In this document: piece after piece, positions 41,477 through 51,535 of the stretch
Position numbering within the stretch: position 1 is the first letter of the stretch
Layout: every line of letters begins with the position of its first letter
Origin: Methanosarcinales archaeon
GTDB lineage: Archaea > Halobacteriota > Methanosarcinia > Methanosarcinales > Methanoperedenaceae
DNA length: 52,932 nucleotides
Assembly (NCBI GenBank): GCA_905339155.1
Contig: CAJPFJ010000075.1
Location: 1 to 52,932 of the forward strand
Direction: 5' to 3'
Notes under the pieces: model-generated
Database searches by the model: none
What the model was told of the DNA's origin: nothing
Seen by the model: the letters and a program-made list of their open reading frames with translations, nothing else
Made by a program: the position numbers and the translations under genes

Positions 41477-41671
41477 ATGTCTAAAAAGAAATCAGAGAAG
41501 ATGCCAGAAAAGGAACATGTTCCTGGTGTAGGCGAGAAAGAGCAACGCGAATACGAACATATCAAAGAATCGGCTGAAGAATCGGGTCGCTATGGGAAAC
41601 GGGCCAAGGAAGTGGCTGCAAGAACTGTTCTGAAACACCATAAAGAGAAAGGCCATAAGAAAGGTGAATAA
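41477..41671 (+). CDS. Small highly charged protein of the plasmid-stabilisation-protein-like type
   Basis: A 64-residue hydrophilic protein, very rich in Lys and Glu. The segment KEQREYEHIKESAEESGRYG followed by AKEVAARTVLKHHKEKG resembles the short proteins often annotated as plasmid stabilisation protein (motif RQYEHIKES...AEEIAARTVNK). Their function is unknown. Start ATG 41477 has GGGAG upstream; the earlier ATG 41462 does not. TTTAAATA (about 41426) may be its TATA box. No toxin partner is adjacent. Confidence 0.75.
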   Translation: MSKKKSEKMPEKEHVPGVGEKEQREYEHIKESAEESGRYGKRAKEVAARTVLKHHKEKGHKKGE

Positions 41672-41725
41672 ATATCCATTTTTCCGATTCAAATTCCATT
41701 TGGCAAAAAAGTATAATCCGATTTT

Positions 41726-43735
41726 TCACCTCACTCTCGTCCCTTCCTTCACCAGCTTTTCCGGCATCAGCAGCACTGCACCCTCAACATCAGCCGCAAG
41801 TACCATCCCGCGCGATTCCACCCCGAAGAGCTTTGCGGGCTTCATATTTGCCATCACCACTACCTGCCTCCCCACAAGTTCGGAAGGATCATGGGACTTT
41901 GCAATCCCTGCGACAATCTGGCGCTTCTGGCCAATATCAACTTCCAGTTTCAGCAGTTTATCAGAACCCTTGATGGGCTCTGCCGACAATACTTTCCCGA
42001 TCCTGATATCAAGTTTCTGGAACTCTTCATATGTTATTTCATTCTTTTCTTCCTCTTGCTTTTTCTCTTTTGACATTGCTATCTTTATCCTTTTATCAAG
42101 GATCGCTTCCATTTCCTTGATCTTTTTATCTTCAATTTTTGTGAATAATATCTCAGGTACCCTTAATTCCCCGGCGGGTATCTCGATGAGGGCATCTTCA
42201 AACCGCGCGCTATGAACATCCCCGGAAAGCCCAAGCTGTTTCCATGCTTTTTCCATATTTCCCGGAAGAATCGCCTCAAACAACAATATGAGCGCCTTTC
42301 CTATCTGGAGGCAGTTCTTGACAACACGGGCGCATGTAGCTTTATCGGTCTTTATGAGAGCCCAGGGCTCTTTGGACTGGAAATATGAGTTTCCGTATGC
42401 AGCAAGTTCCATCATTGCATCTGTTGCCTTCTTGAACTCATATTCATCATAAGCCGAAACCACGGTTTGAATAGTCATCTTTATTTTTTCAAGAATTTCT
42501 TTATCGACCTTGCTATCCGGGACCGCACCAAAATTCTTTTGAGCAAAATGCTGCGTCCTGTGCAGGAAATTACCAAGCGCTCCAACGAGTTCGTTATTGA
42601 CCTTATCCTGGAACACTTTCCATGAGAAGTTTAATTCTTTTGTATGGGATGTGTAATTTGCGATATAATACCGTAAAAGGTCGGGATGGAAACCATGGTC
42701 AAGGTAATCCTCATCCACCCATACCACGTATCCACGGCTCTTTGAGAATTTTTTATCATCAATTTTTAGCATGCCTGACGCAACAACAGCCCACGGCGGG
42801 GTGTAACCCGCCCCTTTTAGCATTGCGGGCCAGAAAATGCAATGGTGGTATGTGATATCCTCGCCTATGAAATGAATGATCCGCGAATCATGGCGCCAGT
42901 ATTTCTCCCAGTCTTTGCCTGTTTTTTTTGCCCATTCCTCTGTGAACGAGATATAACCTATGGGCGCATCCACCCATACATAAACGACAAGGTCCTCATG
43001 GCCAGGGAACCTGACGCCCCATTCGAGATTTCTCGTGATACACCAATCTTTCAATTCCTTTGCCCATTCTTTTGCATAATTAATGGCATTGGATGTGCCC
43101 CCGAGTGTTTTGAGATAATCCGAAAGGAAACCTCCAAAAGACGAAAGCTTGAAAAAGAAATGCTCCTGCTCACGGTACTGTGCAGGATTCCCGCATATCC
43201 GGCATTTTGCGTTCTTGATCTCACCGGGTTCAAGATGTTTTCCACATCCTTGGTCGCATTCGTCGCCCCGTGCAGGCTTCCCGCAGTAAGGACATATCCC
43301 CTCAACATACCTGTCAGGAAGGAATCGCTCATCATGAGGGCAGTATGCAAGTCGTATAACCTGCGGATACACATATCCCCTGTCTATCAGCGCTTCCACA
43401 ATGCTGTTTGTTCGTGCATGGTTTGTGGGTGAATCGGTATTACCGAAGATACTGAATTCCACTTCCATAGCTTTGAAAATACTCTCAAAATGTTTGTGGT
43501 ATTTATTTACAAGTTCGGTTGGAGTGGTCTTTAACTCCTCAGCATTGACCACGATCGGGGTCCCATGGGCATCAGACCCGCATACGAAAACAGCAACTTG
43601 TCCCTGTTTTCTTAAGGATCGTACAAAAATATCCCCGGGAACATAAGTACGCAGGTGCCCGATATGGCATTTGCCGTTAGCATAAGGAAGCCCGCAGGTA
43701 ACAAGAACAGGTTTATCGGATGGAAAGTTTGACAT
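41726..43735 (-). CDS. metG: Methionyl-tRNA synthetase with C-terminal tRNA-binding domain
   Basis: Charges tRNA-Met. The 669-residue protein starts [20 protein letters not shown] with the HIGH motif GKCHIGHL. A four-cysteine double zinc knuckle (CPYCGKP, CDQGCG, CRICG), the KMSKS equivalent KFSKSRG, the anticodon domain, and a C-terminal EMAP-II/Trbp111-like OB fold ([20 protein letters not shown]) follow. The frame extends 42 codons further upstream, but ATG 43735 is chosen because a TATA box lies about 25 bases before it and the family begins there. This implies a leaderless transcript. Confidence 0.96.
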   Translation of the reverse strand: MSNFPSDKPVLVTCGLPYANGKCHIGHLRTYVPGDIFVRSLRKQGQVAVFVCGSDAHGTPIVVNAEELKTTPTELVNKYHKHFESIFKAMEVEFSIFGNTDSPTNHARTNSIVEALIDRGYVYPQVIRLAYCPHDERFLPDRYVEGICPYCGKPARGDECDQGCGKHLEPGEIKNAKCRICGNPAQYREQEHFFFKLSSFGGFLSDYLKTLGGTSNAINYAKEWAKELKDWCITRNLEWGVRFPGHEDLVVYVWVDAPIGYISFTEEWAKKTGKDWEKYWRHDSRIIHFIGEDITYHHCIFWPAMLKGAGYTPPWAVVASGMLKIDDKKFSKSRGYVVWVDEDYLDHGFHPDLLRYYIANYTSHTKELNFSWKVFQDKVNNELVGALGNFLHRTQHFAQKNFGAVPDSKVDKEILEKIKMTIQTVVSAYDEYEFKKATDAMMELAAYGNSYFQSKEPWALIKTDKATCARVVKNCLQIGKALILLFEAILPGNMEKAWKQLGLSGDVHSARFEDALIEIPAGELRVPEILFTKIEDKKIKEMEAILDKRIKIAMSKEKKQEEEKNEITYEEFQKLDIRIGKVLSAEPIKGSDKLLKLEVDIGQKRQIVAGIAKSHDPSELVGRQVVVMANMKPAKLFGVESRGMVLAADVEGAVLLMPEKLVKEGTRVR

Positions 43736-43754
43736 GGGTGCTACATGGGATTTC

Positions 43755-43764
43755 TTTATAAAAT
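43755..43764 (-). promoter_or_regulatory. TATA box of metG
   Basis: ATTTTATAAA on the - strand, centred about 25 bases before the metG ATG with no ribosome binding site between, as expected for a leaderless archaeal mRNA. It lies back to back with the rightward promoter at 43791-43800. Confidence 0.5.
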
Positions 43765-43790
43765 ATGTTTCTGTGAAGTGCCATAAATCC

Positions 43791-43826
43791 TTATATATAA
43801 TGAATGTTATAACATTTGTTATAACA
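43791..43826 (+). promoter_or_regulatory. TATA box and double-palindrome operator of the AbrB/nucleotidyltransferase pair
   Basis: TTATATATAA (43791-43800) is followed by two perfect copies of the 10-bp palindrome TGTTATAACA at 43805-43814 and 43817-43826, 12 bases apart. The second touches the ATG. The palindromes cover the expected transcription start, the classical position for an autorepressed toxin-antitoxin promoter bound by a dimeric AbrB/MazE-type antitoxin. Confidence 0.7.
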
Positions 43827-44101
43827 TGATAAGAAATATCAGAAAAATAGGAAATAGTCAAGGAATCATAATCCCAAGAGACATTCTACAAGAAATAGGA
43901 TATCCTAAGACAGTGGAAATAACATTAACCAAAGGTGGTATTTTCATAAGCCCAATAGCTGGCAAAACCATCAGTCGTAAACCAAGGAATAAGGACGAAA
44001 CCGATGGATTTTACGATTTAATGAAATCAAAATTAGAAAGTAATATCGCTATTGGAAAGACTCGATGGATTGGAAATAGGGAAATGGAGAGAAGAATATA
44101 A
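43826..44101 (+). CDS. AbrB/MazE-type DNA-binding protein, probable antitoxin
   Basis: The first 45 residues, [20 protein letters not shown] ... [16 protein letters not shown], are a SpoVT/AbrB swapped-hairpin domain with the usual K/R-G-N-S-Q-G-hydrophobic-P signature. The remaining 45 residues are charged and probably disordered until bound to a partner ([20 protein letters not shown], then [16 protein letters not shown]), as in MazE/VapB antitoxins. It is predicted to repress its own promoter through the two TGTTATAACA sites. The downstream nucleotidyltransferase gene begins 0-60 bases later, making the two a likely operon. Confidence 0.82.
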   Translation: MIRNIRKIGNSQGIIIPRDILQEIGYPKTVEITLTKGGIFISPIAGKTISRKPRNKDETDGFYDLMKSKLESNIAIGKTRWIGNREMERRI

Positions 44102-44160
44102 TTACAGAATTAGAAAAAATATCATCTATAGAGAATTTAGTTGATAGAAAAATATATTTC

Positions 44161-44640
44161 ATGGGACTGTTGACGAAAGAAGCCGAAAAAAGAAAGTTGA
44201 AACCTATTGTTGTAGGCGGTTCAGCTGTGGATTTCTATACTGAAGGAATTTATTCAAGTTATGATATAGACCTTGTAAGTAACAAGAGAAAAATAATCGG
44301 TGAAATATTGGAAAATCTATTCAATTTCAAACTCAGGGGAAGACATTGGATAAATGAACAAATAGGGCTTTCTGTAGAGATTCCAGACAATAATCTAGCT
44401 GGAGACACGGATAAAGTAACGGTAATAAGAATTAAAAACTTAAAGGTCTATGTAATTGGACTTGAAGATTTGATAATTGACCGCCTTAATGCATGTGCTT
44501 ATTGGAAGTCTCAAAGAGATTGTGACCAGGCAAAGTATATGATTAAATATTATCGAAATCGATTAGATTTCGGGTATTTGGAAAGAAAAGCCAGAGTTGA
44601 GGGTATTCTGAAGACATTAAGAGAATTTTGTAAAGAATAA
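44161..44640 (+). CDS. Nucleotidyltransferase-fold protein (DUF6036/MNT-like), probable toxin partner
   Basis: The polymerase-beta-type signature is clear: VVGGSAVDFYTEGIYSSYDI followed by DLV gives GGSA and DxD, and LSVEIPD supplies a candidate third acidic residue. The helical second half (VIGLEDLIIDRLNACAYWKS, DCDQAKYMIKYYRNRLD) is like that of DUF6036 and AbiEii-related enzymes. ATG 44161 is the first canonical start. The frame is open 20 codons further, reading [20 protein letters not shown], with GGAGAG at 44087-44092. A rare ATT or ATA start overlapping the upstream gene is therefore possible. The enzyme might modify tRNA or protein; this is inferred from related systems. Confidence 0.78.
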   Translation: MGLLTKEAEKRKLKPIVVGGSAVDFYTEGIYSSYDIDLVSNKRKIIGEILENLFNFKLRGRHWINEQIGLSVEIPDNNLAGDTDKVTVIRIKNLKVYVIGLEDLIIDRLNACAYWKSQRDCDQAKYMIKYYRNRLDFGYLERKARVEGILKTLREFCKE

Positions 44641-44726
44641 TATGTACTTCAAATGACTGTGGTACAAATTCTTACCAGCCGCAACATTTATGAGAAAAGA
44701 CTTACAACCATACAGTTGTGAGTGGT

Positions 44727-45866
44727 ATGAATACAAAATTTTTCTTAAAAATATTAATTATCTTGTTCATTCCTGTTATCATTTTTCCCTCAATTATCAG
44801 TGCTTCAGAATTCAAGTCGGAGGATAAACTGGTTATCGTGAAAGATGAAATAGTAAATGATGATCTTTATTTTGCAGGAAATTCGATAACTGTAGATGGT
44901 ATTATCAATGGTGATCTTATTGCTGCCGGCGCTGAAATAAAAGTCACTGGAACAATAAATGGTGGAATTATTGCGGCTGGAGGTTCCATAATCGTCACCG
45001 GGAATGTTACGGATGATATCAGGGCAGCCGGAGGTGAAGTTAGAATTGGCGGGGATGTGGGGGATAATGTTCTTGTCTTTACCGGGAACCTTGTTTTAGA
45101 AAAAAATGCGAGGATAGCCCGGGATTTAACATTGGGCGCCGGAACTGCTATCATCGATGGCACTGTCAATGGAAATATCAACGGAGGAGCTTCAGATATG
45201 GAAATGCGAGGTGCGACGAGGGGAAATGTGACTATTAAGATAGATAATAATATCAAGACCTTTCCTGGCGCAACCATAGGTGGAAATCTGGAATATACGG
45301 CCCCTCGGCCAGGTGAATTGTCAGGAATTGTTTCAGGAAAGACTACCTATAAAGAAACACCGGTACGAAAGGAAGATCCCATGTCTAAACTACCTGGTGA
45401 AATAATTGGATATTTCTGGCTTTTATTGATCGGAATAGTATCTCTGATACTCGCTCCCGAATTAACTCAAAAAAATTCAGATAATGTTTCAGTTAAGCCG
45501 TTAAAAAATCTATTGTGGGGACTTCTATTCCTTATAATTACCCCCATTGTTGCGGTATTACTTCTAATAACTATAATTGGAATTCCCCTGAGTATGATAT
45601 TATTAGTTATTTATATTACATTAATATATATAAGTAGAATTTATATTGGGTTATGGGTTGGACAGTATGTATTGAAAAAGTTGAAAAAAGAAACCCGGTT
45701 CAAGGCATTAACGATGGCTTTAGGCTTAATTATCGTGTTTATAGGTATAAATCTGCCAATTATTGGGGGATTTATTCATCTTGTAATTATTCTTCTGGGA
45801 CTCGGAGCATTCGTATTAACAGAATATAACGTCTACCAGAAATTAAAAGAGCAAAAAGTCATCTGA
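44727..45866 (+). CDS. Membrane protein with bactofilin-like beta-solenoid domain
   Basis: A signal/anchor segment (about residues 6-25) is followed by a polymer-forming, bactofilin-like right-handed solenoid (about 35-200). Its short repeats include NSITVDGIINGDLIAAGAEI, KVTGTINGGIIAAGGSIIVT and GEVRIGGDVGDNVLVFTGNL. After a linker, four hydrophobic segments follow (about 228-245, 263-300, 303-320, 340-372). The solenoid lies outside the membrane. The role is probably surface or envelope organisation; the family is often annotated as polymer-forming cytoskeletal protein. GTG 44718 is an alternative start. Confidence 0.82.
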   Translation: MNTKFFLKILIILFIPVIIFPSIISASEFKSEDKLVIVKDEIVNDDLYFAGNSITVDGIINGDLIAAGAEIKVTGTINGGIIAAGGSIIVTGNVTDDIRAAGGEVRIGGDVGDNVLVFTGNLVLEKNARIARDLTLGAGTAIIDGTVNGNINGGASDMEMRGATRGNVTIKIDNNIKTFPGATIGGNLEYTAPRPGELSGIVSGKTTYKETPVRKEDPMSKLPGEIIGYFWLLLIGIVSLILAPELTQKNSDNVSVKPLKNLLWGLLFLIITPIVAVLLLITIIGIPLSMILLVIYITLIYISRIYIGLWVGQYVLKKLKKETRFKALTMALGLIIVFIGINLPIIGGFIHLVIILLGLGAFVLTEYNVYQKLKEQKVI

Positions 45867-45991
45867 AGCGCCAAGGTCAATCACCCTGCCCTAAAGAGCA
45901 GGGTATCCGCTACTCTTGACCCCAACGATTATGAAGACAGGCAGATCCTGAACTTTTTTTCAATAAAGCTTATTAACTAAAAAGTCATCTG
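45853..45991. repeat. 13-bp direct repeat flanking the solitary element end
   Basis: AAAAAGTCATCTG occurs at 45853-45865, across the stop codon of the bactofilin-like gene, and again at 45979-45991. The 113 bases between them hold the IS-like hairpin. The repeat could come from a local duplication or a target duplication. Confidence 0.55.
45873..45924. mobile_element. Solitary IS200/IS605-like terminal structure
   Basis: Nested inverted repeats: GGTCAA (45875-45880) with TTGACC (45916-45921), enclosing CCCTGC (45884-45889) with GCAGGG (45898-45903) around a CCTAAAGA loop. The same plan, loop CTAAAG and trailing TTGACCCCA occur at the upper end of the TnpB element (39533-39591). No transposase is near. 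It looks like an element end left behind or a tiny non-autonomous derivative. Confidence 0.5.
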
Positions 45992-46050
45992 GAACTGAAA
46001 TCGTGTGATATATTTTAATACGCACATTATAATTATTGGAGGATTATTCA

Positions 46051-46572
46051 ATGGCAAGAAAACCAGGAAGAATGTACAAGAAAATTACCCAGCGCTCATA
46101 TACCAGGCGAGAATACATGGGTGGTGTCCCGGGTAGCAAGTTAGTGACTTATGACATGGGCAATTTAACAGAGGATTTTCCGATCCAGTTGACACTCGTG
46201 ACAAAAGAAGAATGCCAGATCAGGCACAATGCTCTCGAATCAGCGCGTATTGCAGCCAACAGGATATTACTTGATACTTTAGGACAGCCTAATTACCATT
46301 TAAAGATCAGGGTATACCCTCATGAGGTTTTGAGAGAGAATAAACAGGCTACAGGAGCAGGTGCAGACCGTGTATCTCAGGGAATGCGACTTGCATTCGG
46401 GAAAGCTATCGGGACTGCGGCAAGAGTAAGGAGGGGCCAGGAGATCATGAGCGTTTTTGTTACTCCCGCTAATTTCAAACTTGCAAAGAAATCATTGATC
46501 TCAGCTGGATATAAATTACCGACCCCTATAAGCCTTGTAGTGGAAAAAGGCCAGGAACTGGTCCTTACTTGA
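46051..46572 (+). CDS. rpl10e: Large-subunit ribosomal protein uL16 (L10e)
   Basis: A 173-residue archaeal/eukaryotic-type uL16 that lies near the peptidyl-transferase centre and the tRNA elbow. It starts [20 protein letters not shown] with [14 protein letters not shown], and contains [19 protein letters not shown], the flexible loop region [20 protein letters not shown] and the end [25 protein letters not shown] lies 8 bases before ATG 46051. It is followed after 5 bases by the aIF2-beta gene. Confidence 0.97.
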   Translation: MARKPGRMYKKITQRSYTRREYMGGVPGSKLVTYDMGNLTEDFPIQLTLVTKEECQIRHNALESARIAANRILLDTLGQPNYHLKIRVYPHEVLRENKQATGAGADRVSQGMRLAFGKAIGTAARVRRGQEIMSVFVTPANFKLAKKSLISAGYKLPTPISLVVEKGQELVLT

Positions 46573-46577
46573 TACCA

Positions 46578-47198
46578 ATGAATGATTATCTGGAAAACCT
46601 GGACAGGGCATTAAAGCATTTGCCTGAAATTAAAAGTTCAGGGGAACGTTTTGTTATCCCCGAACCGAAACTTCTAACCGAGGGAAAGACAACAGTACTT
46701 GAAAATTTTGCTGCGATAGTAGATAAATTGAACCGTGAGCCTTCGCATTTATTCAAGTTCTTATTGCGGGAACTCGGAACAGCAGGTAAGATCGATGGTT
46801 CAAGAGCTATATTCCAGAGGAGATTAACTTCAGGTATTATTTCAGAACTCATCAATGCATATGTTAAGGAATATGTAACCTGCTCAGAATGCGGACGTCC
46901 CGATACACACCTTATTAAAAGTGACAGGGTACTCACATTGCGATGCGATGCATGCGGTGCGCATAGACCTGTAACAAAACGGCGGGCAACATTGATTGCC
47001 AAAGAAGAGGCCCTGGTCGAAGGCGAATCTTATGATGTCAGAATCGATGCAGTGGGAAGCAAAGGCGACGGCATTGCCAAAAAGGACAAGTATACGATAT
47101 ATGTGCCAAACACTGTCAAAGGAGATACTGTAAAAATAAAGATCAAGAAGATCACGGGTAATCTTGCTTTTGCAGAAATGCTGGAGAAAATAACATAG
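46578..47198 (+). CDS. aif2b: Translation initiation factor aIF2 beta subunit with TRAM domain
   Basis: Part of the heterotrimer that brings initiator tRNA to the small subunit. The 206-residue protein has the N-terminal helix, the alpha-beta core ([20 protein letters not shown]), the C4 zinc ribbon ([11 protein letters not shown] ... CDACGAH) and a C-terminal TRAM RNA-binding domain ([20 protein letters not shown]), a fusion known from methanogenic euryarchaea. The start is ATG 46578, 5 bases after rpl10e. The in-frame TTG 46569 overlaps the previous stop and is less likely. Confidence 0.95.
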   Translation: MNDYLENLDRALKHLPEIKSSGERFVIPEPKLLTEGKTTVLENFAAIVDKLNREPSHLFKFLLRELGTAGKIDGSRAIFQRRLTSGIISELINAYVKEYVTCSECGRPDTHLIKSDRVLTLRCDACGAHRPVTKRRATLIAKEEALVEGESYDVRIDAVGSKGDGIAKKDKYTIYVPNTVKGDTVKIKIKKITGNLAFAEMLEKIT

Positions 47199-47230
47199 AA
47201 ATAAAAAGATTTCTATTATTTTCTTCCGTA

Positions 47231-48421
47231 TTATTCTACTAATTTTCCAGGCGCGATCATTGCTTTACTTTCAACAACAGCGCCCACATTTATCATGCTA
47301 TTAATGCCAGTATGGACATCATCCCCCATGATAGTTCCAAGCTTTCTCCTTCCTGAATCAATAAGTTTTCCTTTTAATGTCACACGGATTGTTCTTTCGT
47401 CATGCCTCAAATTCGCTACCTTTGTTCCAGCGCCGAAATTGCATCTTTCCCCGATTATGCTGTCACCCACATAACTCAGATGCCCGATGTGTGTTCCTTT
47501 CATTATAATGCTGTTCTTGATCTCAACCGCATTTCCGATACGAACATTGTCTCCAATGCTTGTACCTGGACGGATGTAGCAATTTGGGCCAATATCGCAA
47601 TTCTTACCGAAAATGACAGGCCCTATTATATATGAACCATTTCTTATGATGGTGCCCTCCCCGACTGAAACACTGCCTTTTAATGTCGCAAAAGGCTCGA
47701 TCTTGCCAGAAACATCTGGTTGTAAACCAGACAGGAAATATTCATTGGCATCAAGAAGGTCCCAGGGTTTTCCGATATCCATCCATTTATCGGCAAGTGT
47801 AAGAAAACCCACATCTATTCCTTTATCGATCAGCATTTGCAGCGAATCTGTTATCTCATATTCCTTTCTTATTGAAAGTGGGGTAATACCTATAGTATCG
47901 AATATTGATGAAGGAAATACGTATATTCCTGCATTGGCAAGATTTGTTGGTGGATCAAGGGGTTTTTCAATGATACGCAAAACCTTTTTTCCCTGGACCT
48001 GGAGGACACCATAATCGGAAGGATTATCAACATGCCTTGCTGTCATTACAACATCGAAACCGCATCCTATTAGTTTTTTTATATGTGCCGGATTTACTAT
48101 TATATCCCCGTTCAATACCAAGAACCGGTCACCAACCATTCCCTTTGCCGAACTAACAGCATCAGCAGTACCCATCTGTTTTTCCTGGTGAACGTATTCT
48201 ATGCTGACATCAAAAAGAGCCCCATTTTTGAAATAGTCTTTAATAATTTTTTCGCCATACCCTACAACAAGTACAAATTCCCTTATACCGGCATCACGCG
48301 CCGATATGATCACATGCAAAAGCAGTGGTTTGTTCGCTATTGGCAGCATTACTTTGGGGATATTCCGGGTCAGCGGCCCCATTCTTGTACCCTGGCCAGC
48401 CGCAAGAATTATAGCCTTCAA
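47231..48421 (-). CDS. Bifunctional sugar-1-phosphate nucleotidylyltransferase/acetyltransferase (GlmU-like, second copy)
   Basis: The N-terminal nucleotidyltransferase domain has [20 protein letters not shown] followed by [12 protein letters not shown] (G-x-G-T-R and Lys motifs), LVLNGDIIV and [18 protein letters not shown]. After about residue 240 a left-handed beta-helix acyltransferase domain follows ([20 protein letters not shown] and further hexapeptides, with [14 protein letters not shown]). It fits the archaeal enzymes that acetylate GlcN-1-P and add UMP. It overlaps glmM by ATGA and is the last gene of the operon. It differs from the first copy and may prefer another sugar or do only one of the steps. 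Confidence 0.9.
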   Translation of the reverse strand: MKAIILAAGQGTRMGPLTRNIPKVMLPIANKPLLLHVIISARDAGIREFVLVVGYGEKIIKDYFKNGALFDVSIEYVHQEKQMGTADAVSSAKGMVGDRFLVLNGDIIVNPAHIKKLIGCGFDVVMTARHVDNPSDYGVLQVQGKKVLRIIEKPLDPPTNLANAGIYVFPSSIFDTIGITPLSIRKEYEITDSLQMLIDKGIDVGFLTLADKWMDIGKPWDLLDANEYFLSGLQPDVSGKIEPFATLKGSVSVGEGTIIRNGSYIIGPVIFGKNCDIGPNCYIRPGTSIGDNVRIGNAVEIKNSIIMKGTHIGHLSYVGDSIIGERCNFGAGTKVANLRHDERTIRVTLKGKLIDSGRRKLGTIMGDDVHTGINSMINVGAVVESKAMIAPGKLVE

Positions 48422-49710
48422 AGCGACTCCCGAACCATCTTTTCGGCTTTTGCAAACAATTCTTCTACACCCTTTCTCGCTTCTGTCGTTATTCTTATCT
48501 TGGGCTCAGTCCCGCTGGGGCGAACGAGAATCCATCCATTCTCCGTGTCCAACCTTATTCCATCGATTTCTGTGACTTCTCCTATTTTTCTTAACGACTC
48601 TGCGATCTTTTTCATCGCTGCTCCTTTATTTTCATTACTGCACGGGACGGCCCCGCGTATCATGGGATATGTTGGAAGTTCATCTAACAGGGCATCAAGC
48701 CTCCCCTCATTCTGCACGATCTCAACGAGTCTTGCTGCCGCCAGGATCCCGTCTGGGCACAAAGATATTTCTGGGAATATCCAGCTGCCTGATGGTTCGC
48801 CACCAAATTCGGCATTTTTCTTTTTTAATTCTTCAGCAATATACACATCGCCAACACGCGTTCGATAGATATCCCGGCCCTTGAGGACATCATCCACCAT
48901 AATCGAGGTGTCAACAGGCACCACAATACTGTGTTTTGTTTCACGGATGCCGAAGAATGCAAGAAGCTTATCCCCTTCTATGTACCTGCCCTTGCCGTCA
49001 ACAGCCATCATCCGGTCAGCGTCGCCATCGTGCGCTATGCCAAGATCAGCGCCAAATGAAAGAGTGGCCTTTTTCAACAGTTCAAGATTCTTTTCGATCG
49101 GTTCGGGATCTCTTGCGGGGAAAAATCCATCGGGCTGGGAATTAAGAGTTATAACGGTACAGCCCATTCTCCGGAGAACATAAGGAGTTATTACGGAAGC
49201 TGCGCCGCATCCGCAGTCAACGACAACTTTCAAGGAAGCGCGCCCTACCTTACTTAGTATCATCCTTGCATGGTCTTCAATAGCGTCAGCCTGGAAAACA
49301 TTTCCGATATTTTGCCATTCTGCGGTCTTCCATGTTCTTTCCTTAATAATCGATTCAATCTCATCCTGCTGCCTGGAATCAAACGCGATACCATCCCTGT
49401 TCCAGAGTTTTATGCCGCAGTACTGGGAAGGATTATGCGATGCCGTTATCATGATGCCGCAGCTAAAATTTCTTGCAGCGTAAGCAAGAGTCGGCGTGGG
49501 TACCATTCCGACGCGTGTAACACTGCATCCGGCTGAGAGAAGCCCTGAAATCACAGCATGCTCGATCATTTCTCCTGAGGTCCTGGGATCACGCGCTATT
49601 ACAGCCGATCCATGAAGCGAACCTACAGCAAGCCCGACAGACACTGCAAGCTCCGGAGTTATTTCCTTATTCGCAAGCCCTCTTATCCCTGATGAACCAA
49701 ATAAAGACAT
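48418..49710 (-). CDS. glmM: Phosphoglucosamine mutase
   Basis: Converts glucosamine-6-phosphate to glucosamine-1-phosphate. The 430-residue alpha-D-phosphohexomutase has the start [20 protein letters not shown], the phosphoserine loop [11 protein letters not shown] (Ser91), the metal loop [11 protein letters not shown], the sugar loop [10 protein letters not shown] and the C-terminal phosphate-binding [12 protein letters not shown]. All catalytic elements are intact. It is one base downstream of glmS and overlaps the following gene. Confidence 0.94.
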   Translation of the reverse strand: MSLFGSSGIRGLANKEITPELAVSVGLAVGSLHGSAVIARDPRTSGEMIEHAVISGLLSAGCSVTRVGMVPTPTLAYAARNFSCGIMITASHNPSQYCGIKLWNRDGIAFDSRQQDEIESIIKERTWKTAEWQNIGNVFQADAIEDHARMILSKVGRASLKVVVDCGCGAASVITPYVLRRMGCTVITLNSQPDGFFPARDPEPIEKNLELLKKATLSFGADLGIAHDGDADRMMAVDGKGRYIEGDKLLAFFGIRETKHSIVVPVDTSIMVDDVLKGRDIYRTRVGDVYIAEELKKKNAEFGGEPSGSWIFPEISLCPDGILAAARLVEIVQNEGRLDALLDELPTYPMIRGAVPCSNENKGAAMKKIAESLRKIGEVTEIDGIRLDTENGWILVRPSGTEPKIRITTEARKGVEELFAKAEKMVRESL

Positions 49711-49711
49711 G

Positions 49712-51526
49712 TCATTCCACCGTTACGCTTTTTGCAAGGTTCCTGGGTTTATCGATGGCACAGCCCAATGCATCAGCGCTGTTATAAGCAAGAAGTTGTA
49801 CTACGACCGATGAGAGAACCGGATAAAGCAGTTCATCCGCTACCGGGACCTTTATGACCACATCTACATATTTTTCTATTTCCGTATCATCCATGCAAGC
49901 TATTGCAATGACCTGTGCGCTTCGTGCTTTCACTTCTTTGATGTTATTCACCATCTTATCATAAGTGGATGATTTTGTGGCAAGCGCTACTACCGGGGTA
50001 TCCTTTGAAATAAGAGCGAGGGGCCCATGTTTCAATTCGCCTGCAGCATATCCTTCAGCATGGATATAGGATATCTCCTTGAGCTTAAGCGCGCCTTCTA
50101 AGGCTATAGGGAAATTCAGGGATCTTCCTAAAAAGAAATAATCCCTTGCATTTGAAAACCGGATCGCATGTTTCTTGATTATCTCTTTGTTATTCAGGAT
50201 CTGCTGGATCAGACCGGGAAGCTGTTTCATTGAAACCAGAAGGCGTTTTGACCTGTCAACATCCATTTTTTTCCTCTTTCTTGCAAAAAAGATGGAAAGC
50301 AAATACAGGGCAATGAGCTGGGACGTAAAAGTCTTTGTTGCTGCAACGCCTATTTCAGGGCCCGCTCTTGTATAAACTATATTTTCCACTTCACGGGAAA
50401 GCGTTGTGCCTACCACATTCGTTACTGCAAGAGTATGGCATCCATAGATTTTTGCTTCTCTTGTTGCTGCTATTGTATCCGCGGTCTCACCTGACTGCGA
50501 TATGGCTATTACAAGAGTGGATCCCGAAATTATGGGAGTTGCATACCTGAATTCCGAACTTATTTCAACATCTGTATGTATTCCAGCCAGTGACTCGAAA
50601 AGATATTTTCCAAGGAGCCCCGCATTATACGACGTTCCACAGGCGATGATCACGATCTTTTCAAGGTTCTTTATCTCATCAATGGAAAGCGTGACCTCGT
50701 CGAGAATTACATCACCGCTCAGTTCGGATATCCTGCCCAAAAGGGTATCGTGGACTGATGTAACTTGTTCGTGTATCTCTTTTAACATGAAATGGGGATA
50801 TCCTGATTTCTCGGCTGCTTCTATGTTCCATTCTATGGTCTCGGTTTTCTTTTGAACCGGATTGCCAGCAAAATCAAAGAAATGCATATCTTCCCCGGTC
50901 AACTGAACGACCTCAAAATCCTGCATATATACCACATCTCTTGTATTTTTCAATAATGCAGTCACATCTGAAGCTATGAAATTTTCACCTTTTCCTACAC
51001 CGGCAACAAGAGGGCTTTCTTTTCTTGCCGCAACCACTGTCTTTGAATCGTTGCATAAGTAGGCAGCGGCATATGAGCCTCTTACTTTCGTAAGTCCTTC
51101 TATGACAGCTTTGACAAGGTCTCCTTTATAGAACTTATGAGCAAGATGCGCGAGGACCTCGGTATCTGTTTCCGACACAAATTCGTATCCTTCGGCCTTT
51201 AACCAGTCATACAGTTCCTGGTAGTTCTCAATAATTCCATTGTGGACGACCGCGATATTTCCCGAAACATGGGGATGCGCATTGATTGTGGTTGGCGCGC
51301 CCTGGGTTGCCCAGCGAGTGTGCCCGATACCGCATGTTCCTTTCATATCAGGAAGTTTTGTTTCAAGGTCAGCTATTTTACCTTCCGTTTTACATACTGA
51401 TATCCCGTTATCTGTTAATATTGCAAGGCCTGCAGAATCATATCCCCTGTACTCAAGCCTTTTTAAAGCATCTATAAGTATGGGAGTTGCCTGTCTTGTC
51501 CCGACATATCCTACTATACCGCACAT
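49712..51526 (-). CDS. glmS: Glutamine-fructose-6-phosphate aminotransferase (isomerising)
   Basis: Makes glucosamine-6-phosphate from fructose-6-phosphate and glutamine, the entry to UDP-GlcNAc. The 604-residue protein has an N-terminal Ntn glutaminase domain (MCGIVGYVG, nucleophile Cys2, [11 protein letters not shown]). Two SIS domains follow ([57 protein letters not shown]). The C-terminus [13 protein letters not shown] is canonical. It sits 9 bases downstream of the first GlmU-like gene. Confidence 0.96.
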   Translation of the reverse strand: MCGIVGYVGTRQATPILIDALKRLEYRGYDSAGLAILTDNGISVCKTEGKIADLETKLPDMKGTCGIGHTRWATQGAPTTINAHPHVSGNIAVVHNGIIENYQELYDWLKAEGYEFVSETDTEVLAHLAHKFYKGDLVKAVIEGLTKVRGSYAAAYLCNDSKTVVAARKESPLVAGVGKGENFIASDVTALLKNTRDVVYMQDFEVVQLTGEDMHFFDFAGNPVQKKTETIEWNIEAAEKSGYPHFMLKEIHEQVTSVHDTLLGRISELSGDVILDEVTLSIDEIKNLEKIVIIACGTSYNAGLLGKYLFESLAGIHTDVEISSEFRYATPIISGSTLVIAISQSGETADTIAATREAKIYGCHTLAVTNVVGTTLSREVENIVYTRAGPEIGVAATKTFTSQLIALYLLSIFFARKRKKMDVDRSKRLLVSMKQLPGLIQQILNNKEIIKKHAIRFSNARDYFFLGRSLNFPIALEGALKLKEISYIHAEGYAAGELKHGPLALISKDTPVVALATKSSTYDKMVNNIKEVKARSAQVIAIACMDDTEIEKYVDVVIKVPVADELLYPVLSSVVVQLLAYNSADALGCAIDKPRNLAKSVTVE

Positions 51527-51535
51527 TTTTTTGCC

